The position numbers and the translations under genes were made by a program. Of a stretch of 64,000 bases of DNA, positions 1 through 8,626 are shown one piece after another; positions within the stretch are counted from its first letter, which is position 1, and each line of letters opens with the position of its first letter. The notes under the pieces were generated by a model, which had not been told where the DNA came from, ran no database searches, and saw only the letters and a list, made by a program, of their open reading frames with translations. The DNA is from Clostridia bacterium (GTDB lineage: Bacteria > Bacillota > Clostridia > Oscillospirales > Acutalibacteraceae). The stretch is taken from positions 49,920 through 113,919 of the forward strand of contig JAFNVC010000028.1 of assembly GCA_017379935.1 (NCBI GenBank), read 5' to 3'.

Positions 1-2
1 GT

Positions 3-3000
3 TACCTTCCTCTTTCTGATATGGATGTAACACCCGGAACGGTGAAAACGATTAAAATATATGATTCTATTGAGTGTAGTGCGGAACTCAACGGCGCAAA
101 CACATCATACTGCTGTTACAATGAAGGTGTTCTCTGGACGGGCAATTTCCATTTCTGGAATGAAGACAAATATGACCAGTGGGCACACCCGGAGTATAAG
201 AGCATGCTCGTCGGATACAGACTTAGCGGTAACGATTCAACTGAGGAATGGAACAATCTGACTAAAGCTGAAAACGGAGAGGCGAAATCGGACTGTGCGG
301 GTAACCCGACATATGTAGTTGCGATTGACAACAGTATCGACCGTATTCAGTATGCGATGGTTGATAAGGGTAAACTATACATCAGCCGTTCATGGTCTCG
401 ATATGAGTCAGACAACCACATACGAGAGCTTGATGTCTGTGATTTCGACCTTAATGATCCCGGTAACATAGAGATTACCATAAATAACGTAAAAAGACGA
501 GGACATTATGTAAGCTTGGATAATGTAACACGTTTTGGTGGAGGTAAAGGTGAAGCAGGCGCCAAAAAGTGTCTGTATATGGGCGAAGCTCTTTGTGTTA
601 TTGATGACTATCTCTATATTTTTGGCGAGGGTGCAGCGTATAACTATCGTGTGCTTAAATCAAATGATCACACTTGTGAAGAGCCTATCGATGTTATCTG
701 GAAAATCGACCAGCATGCTATTATAGGCAATCACCGACCGGCTGAAGAGCTTGATGCCAGCCATTACGAAAAGGTGAACAGTCTCAGTGATATTACACCT
801 GAGGATGAATATATTATTCTTCATAAATCTCAGCTTAAGGACCCTGTTACACAGAAGGAGATACTCTATCTGCTTAATTCCGATGGCGGTTACGGCATCC
901 GCAAGCTTCCTAAGGATGATAATCCTACCTCGCTGAGCACAGGCGACTCTGTAGGTATGCTTCCGTATACTATCACAAGATATTCGGAAGAGGATAACGG
1001 AGAAATCCTCCATATTGAAAGCACGGATGACGAAAACCGTTCAATAAGATGGAAAATCAGCGGAGCAAATTCAGGCAATCTCAGAATTGCTAATGTGGAT
1101 AATTATTACGAAAATCACCCGTATCTGTTCTTTACGGGTCGACATATTGTAATGTCATCGACAAGCAATACACTTTTGTCGGGAATGCAGCTGTTACCGG
1201 TTGAAGGTAAACCCGGCACCTTCTACATTGCAAGCACAAGAGCTAATTTCTATGAATCTTATCTCTGGTGTAATGACGGTACTGTTCCCGAATATATAGA
1301 TAAGTATACAAATTATTACCAGAGCTATGCATACAATTTAGGTAACTATAACGGCCACGTTGAGGTTACAGGTACATTCCACCCGGATGCAACCGGTACG
1401 GCATACGGAAAAGGAGATCAGGGATCCGCAACAAAAGACCTTATAGGTACAGCCATTACCGAGGACCAGTATTATCTCGGCGAGTTCAACATTTACAAGA
1501 GAATAGAGAATCAGTCGGCATCTACTGCTGAGACCCGTGTGTATACCGATCTTGACCTTGCCTTGCAGGCGGACGGCACTTATGACCTTACTCTTGAGGC
1601 TTATACAGTAGGTGATAAGCAGATCGCAAAAACAGAAAACAACTCAAAACCCACAGACTATGTTTTTGTTGTTGACGCATCCTCGAGTATAGCGTATGAG
1701 GAAGGTGATGGTAGACATGGAGATTCATCGGGATTCATACGTTGGGGCGGTACTGACAGACCAAATGAAGATTTGCGCTACAATTCAATTGCGGCAGGTA
1801 AGATATATGCGCTTCATGCCGCTGACGGTAAATATTATAAATTAACGGTTGGTACAGATGTAGAAGGAGATGAGCCATCGCAACATGGTTGTGAGAGCAA
1901 ATGCACTGTATGGATCTCTTATTGGCATGAGCCGACCCAAACAAGGTATTATGCAAATTATAAGGTGGGAGAAGATTGCATAGCGACGTTTACAACAAAT
2001 AGGCCCCAGAAAGGCAATGACGATGCTCTTAATATAGCTTGCAAACCGGATAAACTTGACGATAACAATCCGATTGTCTTAAAAAAATTCCAACACTTTG
2101 AAAAGTATACCGGTAATGCGAGCCGAAGGGCAGCTCTTAACACTCTTGTTATTGAAATGTCCAGACAGATTTTTGAACAGGATACTAAGAATCGTGTTGC
2201 TTTTGTTCAGTTTGGCACATCGCAAAATGCGATTACGGGCTCTGCATGGCAGAATTCAGGCTTCTATACCAATTCTTCAACATCTATGATTAGCGCCGGT
2301 ACCACGGCGACAAATGCACAGTATGCGGCAGCCTTCCATTCAGAGTCACAGTTTGCTAATCTTCAGCAAGCAGTTTTGACTATGCCTGTAGGTGGTTCGG
2401 ATAAACAGGCTGAGGTAGGAATGGATTTGGCAAATAAAATCCTCAAAAACAGCGGCTACAAGTATTCTGCTGATGATGAGAGAAATGCATGTGTTATTCT
2501 CATAACAGATAATGCCGCAGGATACAGCAATGATAAGAATCAGACAACCATAAATGCAACAGGCTGTTGTAATTCAACGGTTATGAATGCAAAATACATT
2601 AAAGATCAGCACGCTATTGTTCATACGATCAGATTGCGTGAGGATGCAAATCCGTCGGGCTTTGACGTTGACGGATATCTTTCCTGTGTATCATCAGAAT
2701 ACCCCGATGCGAGAAGAATGACAAACCGAGGTACAAAGAGTGCATTAAATATTGATTATACCCATAATCTGACTTCATCAAGCTTTGATTGTTTTGCGCT
2801 TTGTACGGAAATTTTCAATTCCATTCAGCCTAGTAAGGACTATACTACGATGAAGCTGGATGCGGATACATATATCCGAGAAAACATCAATCTTGAAGCC
2901 TTCAATATGGCCGTAGCAACGCCGGCTCTGATTGCTACGGCGGATGGTCACTATGACGGCTTAGGCAGATTGTATTTTGATGAGCCTAAACCGGTTAGCG

Positions 3001-5096
3001 AATCTAGCGGCATTAAGTCTTCTATTACCACCGAGGCGGACGGAACAAGCTCTATCGTTGCTCACGGCTTCAACTTTACGGAACACTATCTTTCACCGGA
3101 CAGAGCGAGCGGAACCGGACAAAAGCTTGTTATCAAATATTCAGGACTTACACTTAAATATAATCCGGACAGCACAAGTGATTATATTGTTAATACCGCT
3201 ATCGACAATCCTAACAAGACTGCGCTTTACAGATCTGAAGCGTATATGAAGGCGAATGATCCGTACAAGGGCTTCCCGTCAGAGCATCTGTCCGTTCCGC
3301 AGTACACATACGTTCTTGACTACGGTATTGATATGCTTGACAGAGATATTAACGGAAAGCTGATTTCTGTTGATACAGATTTGCGGAAGCAGAGCTCCTA
3401 TAAAGACAGTGTGACTTCGGAAAATGCTCAGTTAGAGTTTGTTGACAATTCCGAGAACATGCTCTATCGCATTGGAACCGATGCAACCGATATATCTAAG
3501 CAATACGTTCTTATCCAGCGACCTAACGGTGATTATGACTGGTTTGGCATTAATATTGTTCCTGCATCAAATGTTTATTATGAAGATGCACAGATAACCG
3601 TACCTGACCGAACATCTTCAGATGAACACAAATGGACGACAGAAGGAACAGCAAGCTTTAATTCGCAGGCCGTTGAAATCCAGAACGATATTTACGGTTA
3701 CGATAAGAATTACGCAAATGATGATTCGAATTTCTCCAATAACACGGCGCTTAAATCTGTCGTCAGTGAATCCAACAGACAGAGCGACAAGGCAACGTTT
3801 ACCTTTACGGGTGAAGGCTTTGATCTGTATTCTGCCTGCGGCACAACAACGGGTGTTCAGGTTATTGCCATCAGAGATTCGAGCGGCGCTTTAGTGAAAT
3901 CGTATGTCATTGATACCTATTATAATCAGGCGGACTATAACCAGACATTCACTCAGGTTCCGATCCTCAGATTCAAGTGCCCGGCAAACAGTACCGGAAG
4001 CACTTACGGCACATATACGGTTGAGTCCACCGCAGCATACCTTCCGAGTATTTCGGGCGCAATCAAGGCTCAGAGCGTTTCGACACAGCTGATCGACGAA
4101 AACGGTGTTGTTTCTTACCCCTCAGAATACGCCGAAACATATGAAAACGAAATTCTCAGAGAGCTTGGCTTCGAAGAACTCATCGGAGAGGATGTAGAAT
4201 TTATCAGCTTCAGCGATGATTCCGTTCTCAACGGCGGCGAGGGTCCGTTTGCGGTTGAAGAGGGATCCTTTACCACGCAGTCTGTAACAGAGCTCGAAAA
4301 CTACATTGACGGCTACCGCATCTATAATCCTTGCGGAGATGACTCCGAAGTAATGGCTCATTATCCAAATTCGGAAAAGGGTGCGAAATATTATAACGTA
4401 ATAGATATCCTTGATGATGCAGACAGCTTTGGCGGCAGCGCTTCTGATGGAATTTATTACGAAAACACAGGCAGTGTTCTTGAATCTGTGACATATAAAT
4501 CTGTCGGAACACCGAAAAATGAATTCTATCTCAAGGCATCAAATGCAAATACCTTATCGTTCAAGATTCCGAATTGGGATAAGAATACGATGAGTGTAAT
4601 GGTTTCAGCTCGAGCTGCATACGGCAGCCCGAAATTAAAGGTACACACCGGCGAAATGGCTATTGACAGCAAGACGGAAATGTATTATAATGTTACGGAT
4701 TTCATTACAGATGATGGAAAACTTGTTATCAGCAATTCTGGCGATGGTCTTTTAGCACTTAACAATATCAAGATAGTTGATCCGTCAAGTGCTCCGAGCT
4801 TTACCTTCGAAACAGCAGGTACCGCTGAAGAAATTCAGCTTTTGCTGGATGTTGATGCAGAGTTGGTAGATTTCAATGCTCCGAAGGTTGAAACAGAAGA
4901 CTATCCGCTTCCGGAACCTGACATTTTTGTTCCGGGTGTTTCAGATGATTCGGATGACGACGCAGATGTTCCTGATGAAAAACCTGAAGAACCCACCAAT
5001 GACGGCTTCTTTAACAAGGTTGATAATTTCTTTACAAATACCGGAAACTTCTTCAAGAACATCATCAAAAAAATCACCTCATTTTTTAAATCTTAA
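3..5096 (+). CDS. Giant VWA-domain surface protein, 5' end outside window
   Basis: The frame is open from the window edge, so the gene is cut at its 5' end; the first Met is at base 21 and residue numbers count from there (1691 residues remain). A von Willebrand factor A domain spans about residues 545-945. Its MIDAS motif DASSS is at 552-556, followed by an unusual insertion of roughly 130 residues, then the helix RRAALNTLVIEMSRQIFEQD and the later MIDAS aspartate in LITDN near 830. The C-terminal third is beta-rich and repetitive in style. The end is an acidic linker (DDSDDDADVPDEKPEEP) and a Phe/Lys-rich tail with FF pairs every seven residues. No LPXTG-type sorting signal is present. VWA domains usually bind ligands through a metal ion, so an adhesin role is inferred. 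The signal peptide would lie upstream and cannot be seen. Confidence 0.85.
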   Translation, partial: YLPLSDMDVTPGTVKTIKIYDSIECSAELNGANTSYCCYNEGVLWTGNFHFWNEDKYDQWAHPEYKSMLVGYRLSGNDSTEEWNNLTKAENGEAKSDCAGNPTYVVAIDNSIDRIQYAMVDKGKLYISRSWSRYESDNHIRELDVCDFDLNDPGNIEITINNVKRRGHYVSLDNVTRFGGGKGEAGAKKCLYMGEALCVIDDYLYIFGEGAAYNYRVLKSNDHTCEEPIDVIWKIDQHAIIGNHRPAEELDASHYEKVNSLSDITPEDEYIILHKSQLKDPVTQKEILYLLNSDGGYGIRKLPKDDNPTSLSTGDSVGMLPYTITRYSEEDNGEILHIESTDDENRSIRWKISGANSGNLRIANVDNYYENHPYLFFTGRHIVMSSTSNTLLSGMQLLPVEGKPGTFYIASTRANFYESYLWCNDGTVPEYIDKYTNYYQSYAYNLGNYNGHVEVTGTFHPDATGTAYGKGDQGSATKDLIGTAITEDQYYLGEFNIYKRIENQSASTAETRVYTDLDLALQADGTYDLTLEAYTVGDKQIAKTENNSKPTDYVFVVDASSSIAYEEGDGRHGDSSGFIRWGGTDRPNEDLRYNSIAAGKIYALHAADGKYYKLTVGTDVEGDEPSQHGCESKCTVWISYWHEPTQTRYYANYKVGEDCIATFTTNRPQKGNDDALNIACKPDKLDDNNPIVLKKFQHFEKYTGNASRRAALNTLVIEMSRQIFEQDTKNRVAFVQFGTSQNAITGSAWQNSGFYTNSSTSMISAGTTATNAQYAAAFHSESQFANLQQAVLTMPVGGSDKQAEVGMDLANKILKNSGYKYSADDERNACVILITDNAAGYSNDKNQTTINATGCCNSTVMNAKYIKDQHAIVHTIRLREDANPSGFDVDGYLSCVSSEYPDARRMTNRGTKSALNIDYTHNLTSSSFDCFALCTEIFNSIQPSKDYTTMKLDADTYIRENINLEAFNMAVATPALIATADGHYDGLGRLYFDEPKPVSESSGIKSSITTEADGTSSIVAHGFNFTEHYLSPDRASGTGQKLVIKYSGLTLKYNPDSTSDYIVNTAIDNPNKTALYRSEAYMKANDPYKGFPSEHLSVPQYTYVLDYGIDMLDRDINGKLISVDTDLRKQSSYKDSVTSENAQLEFVDNSENMLYRIGTDATDISKQYVLIQRPNGDYDWFGINIVPASNVYYEDAQITVPDRTSSDEHKWTTEGTASFNSQAVEIQNDIYGYDKNYANDDSNFSNNTALKSVVSESNRQSDKATFTFTGEGFDLYSACGTTTGVQVIAIRDSSGALVKSYVIDTYYNQADYNQTFTQVPILRFKCPANSTGSTYGTYTVESTAAYLPSISGAIKAQSVSTQLIDENGVVSYPSEYAETYENEILRELGFEELIGEDVEFISFSDDSVLNGGEGPFAVEEGSFTTQSVTELENYIDGYRIYNPCGDDSEVMAHYPNSEKGAKYYNVIDILDDADSFGGSASDGIYYENTGSVLESVTYKSVGTPKNEFYLKASNANTLSFKIPNWDKNTMSVMVSARAAYGSPKLKVHTGEMAIDSKTEMYYNVTDFITDDGKLVISNSGDGLLALNNIKIVDPSSAPSFTFETAGTAEEIQLLLDVDAELVDFNAPKVETEDYPLPEPDIFVPGVSDDSDDDADVPDEKPEEPTNDGFFNKVDNFFTNTGNFFKNIIKKITSFFKS

Positions 5097-5108
5097 GGAG
5101 GGTGAAAA

Positions 5109-5366
5109 GTGAAAAAATATATGAAGCCCGTCTTCAACATTGCGGCAGCTGTTCCTAATCCGCATCCCGGCAACTCCTGCACGACTTCGCAGGAAGATAT
5201 GACCTTGATTGCACAAATTTTAGGAATGACCTGGGAGGAGTTGTCTGTATCAAAAGCTTTTGCATTATCTGAAGGCTGCGAAACCGTAGTTCCGTTGGAT
5301 ATGTATTGCAAATTCACATCTGTTTCAGCAACAGGCTCAGCCGGCGTAAAAGCCTTCCTTTCATAA
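5109..5366 (+). CDS. Small 85-residue protein of unknown function, possible RiPP-type or secreted peptide
   Basis: I do not recognise a family. The reading frame begins with GTG at 5109 behind a near-perfect Shine-Dalgarno sequence (AAGGAGGGTG, 5095-5104) that overlaps the stop codon of the giant VWA gene, so the two are probably co-transcribed and coupled. An internal ATG at 5121 is a weaker alternative start. The protein has no membrane segment. It has cysteines at residues 24, 57 and 67, a Pro/Asn/His stretch (VPNPHPGNSC) and a Ser/Thr/Gly-rich C-terminal end after Cys67. Leader-like acidic residues (QEDM, WEEL) precede the Cys-containing C-terminal half, which is the layout of some modified-peptide precursors, but no modifying enzyme is visible in the window. 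A perfect terminator follows at once. The coding call is supported by the ribosome site and tight spacing; the function is open. Confidence 0.7.
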   Translation: MKKYMKPVFNIAAAVPNPHPGNSCTTSQEDMTLIAQILGMTWEELSVSKAFALSEGCETVVPLDMYCKFTSVSATGSAGVKAFLS

Positions 5367-5388
5367 AAAATCCAAATAATTTTTCCGC

Positions 5389-5412
5389 ACCCGTGTGATT
5401 CGTCACACGGGT
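5389..5412 (+). terminator. Rho-independent terminator after the VWA/small-peptide genes
   Basis: A perfect 10-bp stem (ACCCGTGTGA paired with TCACACGGGT) encloses a TTCG tetraloop and is followed by GTGTTTTTT. It lies 22 bases after the small-peptide stop codon and separates that unit from the polysaccharide operon. Confidence 0.9.
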
Positions 5413-5464
5413 GTGTTTTTTGCTTTTCCAATTTACGGAAATCGACAAAATTACTGCAATTTTG

Positions 5465-5493
5465 TTGACTTTAAACCCCATATATAGTATTAT
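5465..5493 (+). promoter_or_regulatory. Sigma-70-type promoter of the polysaccharide operon
   Basis: The -35 box TTGACT (5465-5470) and -10 box TATTAT (5488-5493) are 17 bases apart. They sit about 30 bases upstream of the first operon gene at 5526. The region is AT-rich and lies just after the upstream terminator. No other strong promoter is evident before 33 kb, although internal ones cannot be excluded. Confidence 0.65.
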
Positions 5494-5525
5494 ATAATTA
5501 AGTATTTATGTAAAATCGGAGGGGT

Positions 5526-6260
5526 ATGATGTTTGATATTCACTGTCACATTTTGTACGGTCTTGATGACGGTGCTGACAGCCTCGACGATTCAGTAAAA
5601 ATGATTTCTCTTGCCTACGAGGGCGGTACGCGTGCGATCATTGCAACCCCGCACTGCAATGTTCCGAACTCCTACCGCAATTACCGTTCGCCGCTCTTTG
5701 ATGAGCGCCTTGCGCAGATTTCAGAAAAGCTCGCACGTCAGAAAATTGACGTCAGACTTTATCCCGGCCAGGAGGTTTTCTGCTCCGGCAGACTTATCTC
5801 CATGCTCCGTGAGGGTAAGATTATTACGCTGAATTCCTCACGATACATCCTCGTGGAATTTGATTTCACCGAGAATTCGGCTTCAGCTTATGTTAAGCTT
5901 GAGCAGCTTGTTGCGGAGGGTCTCGTTCCTGTTGTTGCACATCCGGAGCGCTATGCCTTCGTCTGTGAGGAGCCGGATGCCGCGATGCGGATGAAGGATA
6001 TCGGCTGCCTTCTTCAGGTTAACAAGGGAAGCATCAAGGGTGCCTTCGGCAGGTCTGCTTTCGTTGCTGCGAGACATATTCTCAACGAAAGGCTTGCTGA
6101 TTTTGTAGCAAGTGACGGCCACAGCCCTTACGTCAGGACTCCGTACCTCGCGGACGCCTTTGAAATTGTTTGCGAAGCTTGCTCAATGGATTATGCCGAA
6201 ATGCTTTTTGAGGAAAATCCGCTTGCTGTTATTGAAAACAAAGAGATTTTCCCGTTTTAA
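5526..6260 (+). CDS. PHP-family protein-tyrosine phosphatase (CpsB/CapC/YwqE type)
   Basis: This 244-residue protein matches the metal-dependent PHP phosphatases that dephosphorylate bacterial tyrosine kinases in capsule loci. Visible metal ligands are HCH at residues 6-8, the His in ATPHCN (43), the Glu in GQEVF (83), the His in VAHPERY (139) and DGH at 197-199. The length is normal for the family (about 240-255). Start choice: ATG at 5526 behind GGAGGGG; a second ATG follows directly. As first gene of the operon it precedes, with one gene between, the two BY-kinases, whose tyrosine tails are the expected substrates. Family membership is seen in the motifs; the substrate assignment is inference from known capsule systems. 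Confidence 0.9.
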   Translation: MMFDIHCHILYGLDDGADSLDDSVKMISLAYEGGTRAIIATPHCNVPNSYRNYRSPLFDERLAQISEKLARQKIDVRLYPGQEVFCSGRLISMLREGKIITLNSSRYILVEFDFTENSASAYVKLEQLVAEGLVPVVAHPERYAFVCEEPDAAMRMKDIGCLLQVNKGSIKGAFGRSAFVAARHILNERLADFVASDGHSPYVRTPYLADAFEIVCEACSMDYAEMLFEENPLAVIENKEIFPF

Positions 6261-6294
6261 AAGAATATACCTATCCTACAGAGGTGTTTTATAA

Positions 6295-7116
6295 ATGATC
6301 AGAATTTTAAGAATAGCGGTGCTCGGCCTTTTTGTTGTCGCGACTGTTTTTTCGGGTGTGCTGTTCATCAAGGACAAGGTCACAACCGACACTACAATTC
6401 CGAAGATTACAATCGAAGAAGAGGTTCTCGAGGTTGCGCTTAATGCTAAGAACGGTGATTTGCTCAAGGGTGTTACTGCTGCAGACGAGAAGGACGGAGA
6501 CCTCACGGATAAGGTCATAATTGAGTCGATTTCGAAGTTTATCGAAAAGGGTGTCTGCAAGGTTACCTATGCGGTCTGCGATAATGACAACAATGTTGCG
6601 ACGGCTGTCCGAAAGGTACGCTATAAGGGCTATAAGTCACCCGAATTCAAGATGACGGGCTCACCGTGCTACTCGCTGTATGAGTATATTGACCTTTTTG
6701 ATATCATCAGCGCGAAGGATTGCATTGACGGCGACATCACAAAGGATATCGTCATCACATCGAAGGATTTTGCAGGCTCAACCGCGGGTGTTTTCAACAT
6801 CGAAGCAACCGTTACCAACAGTAAGGGTGACACAAGCAACCTCAAATTCCCGATGGTTGTTGAGGATCGTACTCCGGGCGCTCCCGTAATCGAGCTTAAA
6901 AACTACCTTGTTTATACATCGGTCAACAAGAAGATTGATTTCAAGCAATATCTGCTGAAGGCAACGGATAATCACGACACTGACCTGACTCAGGCGGTCA
7001 GAATTGAAACAAACGTTGATTTCAGCAAAGAGGGAACGTACTCCGTGCATTATTACGTAACGGATGAGGCAGGCTCTCAGGGACACACAATGCTTATAGT
7101 GACTGTAGGTAAGTAA
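6295..7116 (+). CDS. Membrane-anchored protein with Ig-like (DUF5011-type) domains
   Basis: The 273-residue protein has an N-terminal signal anchor (about residues 4-22) and no cleavage or sorting motif, so it is probably fixed to the outer face of the membrane. The rest looks like three beta-sandwich repeats at about 35-105, 115-185 and 195-272. Two carry a DGDLTDKV or DGDITKDI motif typical of bacterial Ig-like modules in the DUF5011 group. It sits between the PHP phosphatase and the first BY-kinase and is separated from the latter by 3 bases, so it belongs to the polysaccharide assembly unit. A scaffold, or partner of the co-polymerase outside the cell, is a reasonable inference but not shown. 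Confidence 0.75.
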   Translation: MIRILRIAVLGLFVVATVFSGVLFIKDKVTTDTTIPKITIEEEVLEVALNAKNGDLLKGVTAADEKDGDLTDKVIIESISKFIEKGVCKVTYAVCDNDNNVATAVRKVRYKGYKSPEFKMTGSPCYSLYEYIDLFDIISAKDCIDGDITKDIVITSKDFAGSTAGVFNIEATVTNSKGDTSNLKFPMVVEDRTPGAPVIELKNYLVYTSVNKKIDFKQYLLKATDNHDTDLTQAVRIETNVDFSKEGTYSVHYYVTDEAGSQGHTMLIVTVGK

Positions 7117-7119
7117 TTT

Positions 7120-8622
7120 ATGAACAAAAAGATTACAATTGAAATTTATAGCATCCTCAAGGATCTGATAAGAAACGCGTGGGTTGTTCTGCTCAGTGTT
7201 CTCATCGGATCAATGGGTGTTTATATTGCGAGTGAGCAGCTCTACACTCCCGAATATACATCTTCGGCTACGATTGTTGTTAACCAGAAGAGCCAGATTT
7301 CGGACAACTATTCCAGCTTTGGTATGGCAAGCGAGATGTCGTCGATCATTACACAGATTCTCGTTGAGCCGACTGTTAAAAGCAAGGCTGCCGAATATGC
7401 CGAGAAGAGCTATTTTAACGGCTCGCTGACCGCTGAGAATATTTCGGACACGAATTTTATCGATATCCGCGTTACCTCCTCAAGCCCGCAGACCTCATAC
7501 GAGCTTCTGACGGCAGTGCTGGCGGTTTATCCTCAGGTTTCGGATAAGGTTTTCGAAAATGCAGTTATCACCCCGCTGACACTTCCGACAATGCCGCACG
7601 GCCCTTCAAACAACCCTGCGCTCGAGAACAAGAATCTGGTTATGTCAGCCTGTGCGCTGTTTTCAATAGCACTGATTGTTGTGTTCTCAATCATCCGCGA
7701 CACGGTCAAAAACGAGCAGGTTTTTGAGGAAAAAATTGATGCAAAGCTTCTCGGTGTTATTCCTCACGAGAGGAAGTTTATGAAGCTGAAGGATATATAC
7801 GAGAAAAAGAAAAAATCCCTGCTTATCAACGGCAGCAATCTTGTCGGTCTGCGCTTCAGTGAGGGTTATCACAAAACCGCCGCAAAAATCGAGTTCATAA
7901 AGCGCAGAACGGGACACAAGGTTTTCGCGGTCACAAGTGTTGCCGAGAACGAGGGTAAGTCCACAACGGCTTCCAACCTTGCGCTTTCTCTTGCAGGAAG
8001 CGGAAAGAGCGTCATTCTCTTTGACCTGGACAGAAAAAAGCCGGCACTCTACAAAATCTTTGAGGAAGAATACAAAGAAAATTACGAGCTGGGCGAGCTT
8101 TTCAACGGCAAAACTCCGTATTCAAAGTTCTGTCTGAGAACACATAAAAAGACGTCGATGTTCCTTGGTCTTAACACCTATGTTCATCAGGACTATGACA
8201 AGTGGATCAAGAATGGTGAGGTTGCCAAGGTTATTGACTACTGCAAGAAGAAGGTTGATTACATCATCATCGATACAGCGCCTCTTTCAGCTGACTCGAT
8301 GGTTACGGATATCGTAAAGCTTGTTGACGAGACAATTATGGTTGTCCGTACCGACAGAGTTCCCGTTGCGGCAGTCAATGACGCCATTGCAACGATTGAA
8401 GAGGTCGGCGGAACAGTTGCCGGATGTATCCTTAACGATGCATATCCGAGTGTTTCGATGTTCGGTATCACGGGCGTTGACGAGGGTGGCTACTATTACG
8501 GTAAGAAATACGGCAAGAACAAGTATTACAGCAACTATTATGCATACAATGCGCGTGAAGCCGCAAACGACAGATTGGTACAGGATCTTGATTTAATTTC
8601 AAACCTGCAGGAGAATGATTGA
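7120..8622 (+). CDS. Fused polysaccharide co-polymerase / BY-kinase (CpsC-CpsD type), copy 1
   Basis: This 500-residue protein joins a Wzz-like chain-length domain to a bacterial tyrosine kinase. Membrane segments are at about 18-38 and 173-193, with the extracytoplasmic Wzz part between them. The kinase part has a Walker A motif ENEGKST (276-282, retaining GKS but lacking the usual leading PG), Walker A' ILFDLDRKKP (299-308) and Walker B YIIIDTAP (381-388). The tail holds nine tyrosines between 458 and 476, the expected autophosphorylation cluster. In most Firmicutes the two halves are separate proteins; here they are one chain, as in proteobacterial Wzc. A second such gene follows 4 bases downstream. 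Confidence 0.9.
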   Translation: MNKKITIEIYSILKDLIRNAWVVLLSVLIGSMGVYIASEQLYTPEYTSSATIVVNQKSQISDNYSSFGMASEMSSIITQILVEPTVKSKAAEYAEKSYFNGSLTAENISDTNFIDIRVTSSSPQTSYELLTAVLAVYPQVSDKVFENAVITPLTLPTMPHGPSNNPALENKNLVMSACALFSIALIVVFSIIRDTVKNEQVFEEKIDAKLLGVIPHERKFMKLKDIYEKKKKSLLINGSNLVGLRFSEGYHKTAAKIEFIKRRTGHKVFAVTSVAENEGKSTTASNLALSLAGSGKSVILFDLDRKKPALYKIFEEEYKENYELGELFNGKTPYSKFCLRTHKKTSMFLGLNTYVHQDYDKWIKNGEVAKVIDYCKKKVDYIIIDTAPLSADSMVTDIVKLVDETIMVVRTDRVPVAAVNDAIATIEEVGGTVAGCILNDAYPSVSMFGITGVDEGGYYYGKKYGKNKYYSNYYAYNAREAANDRLVQDLDLISNLQEND

Positions 8623-8626
8623 TTAA

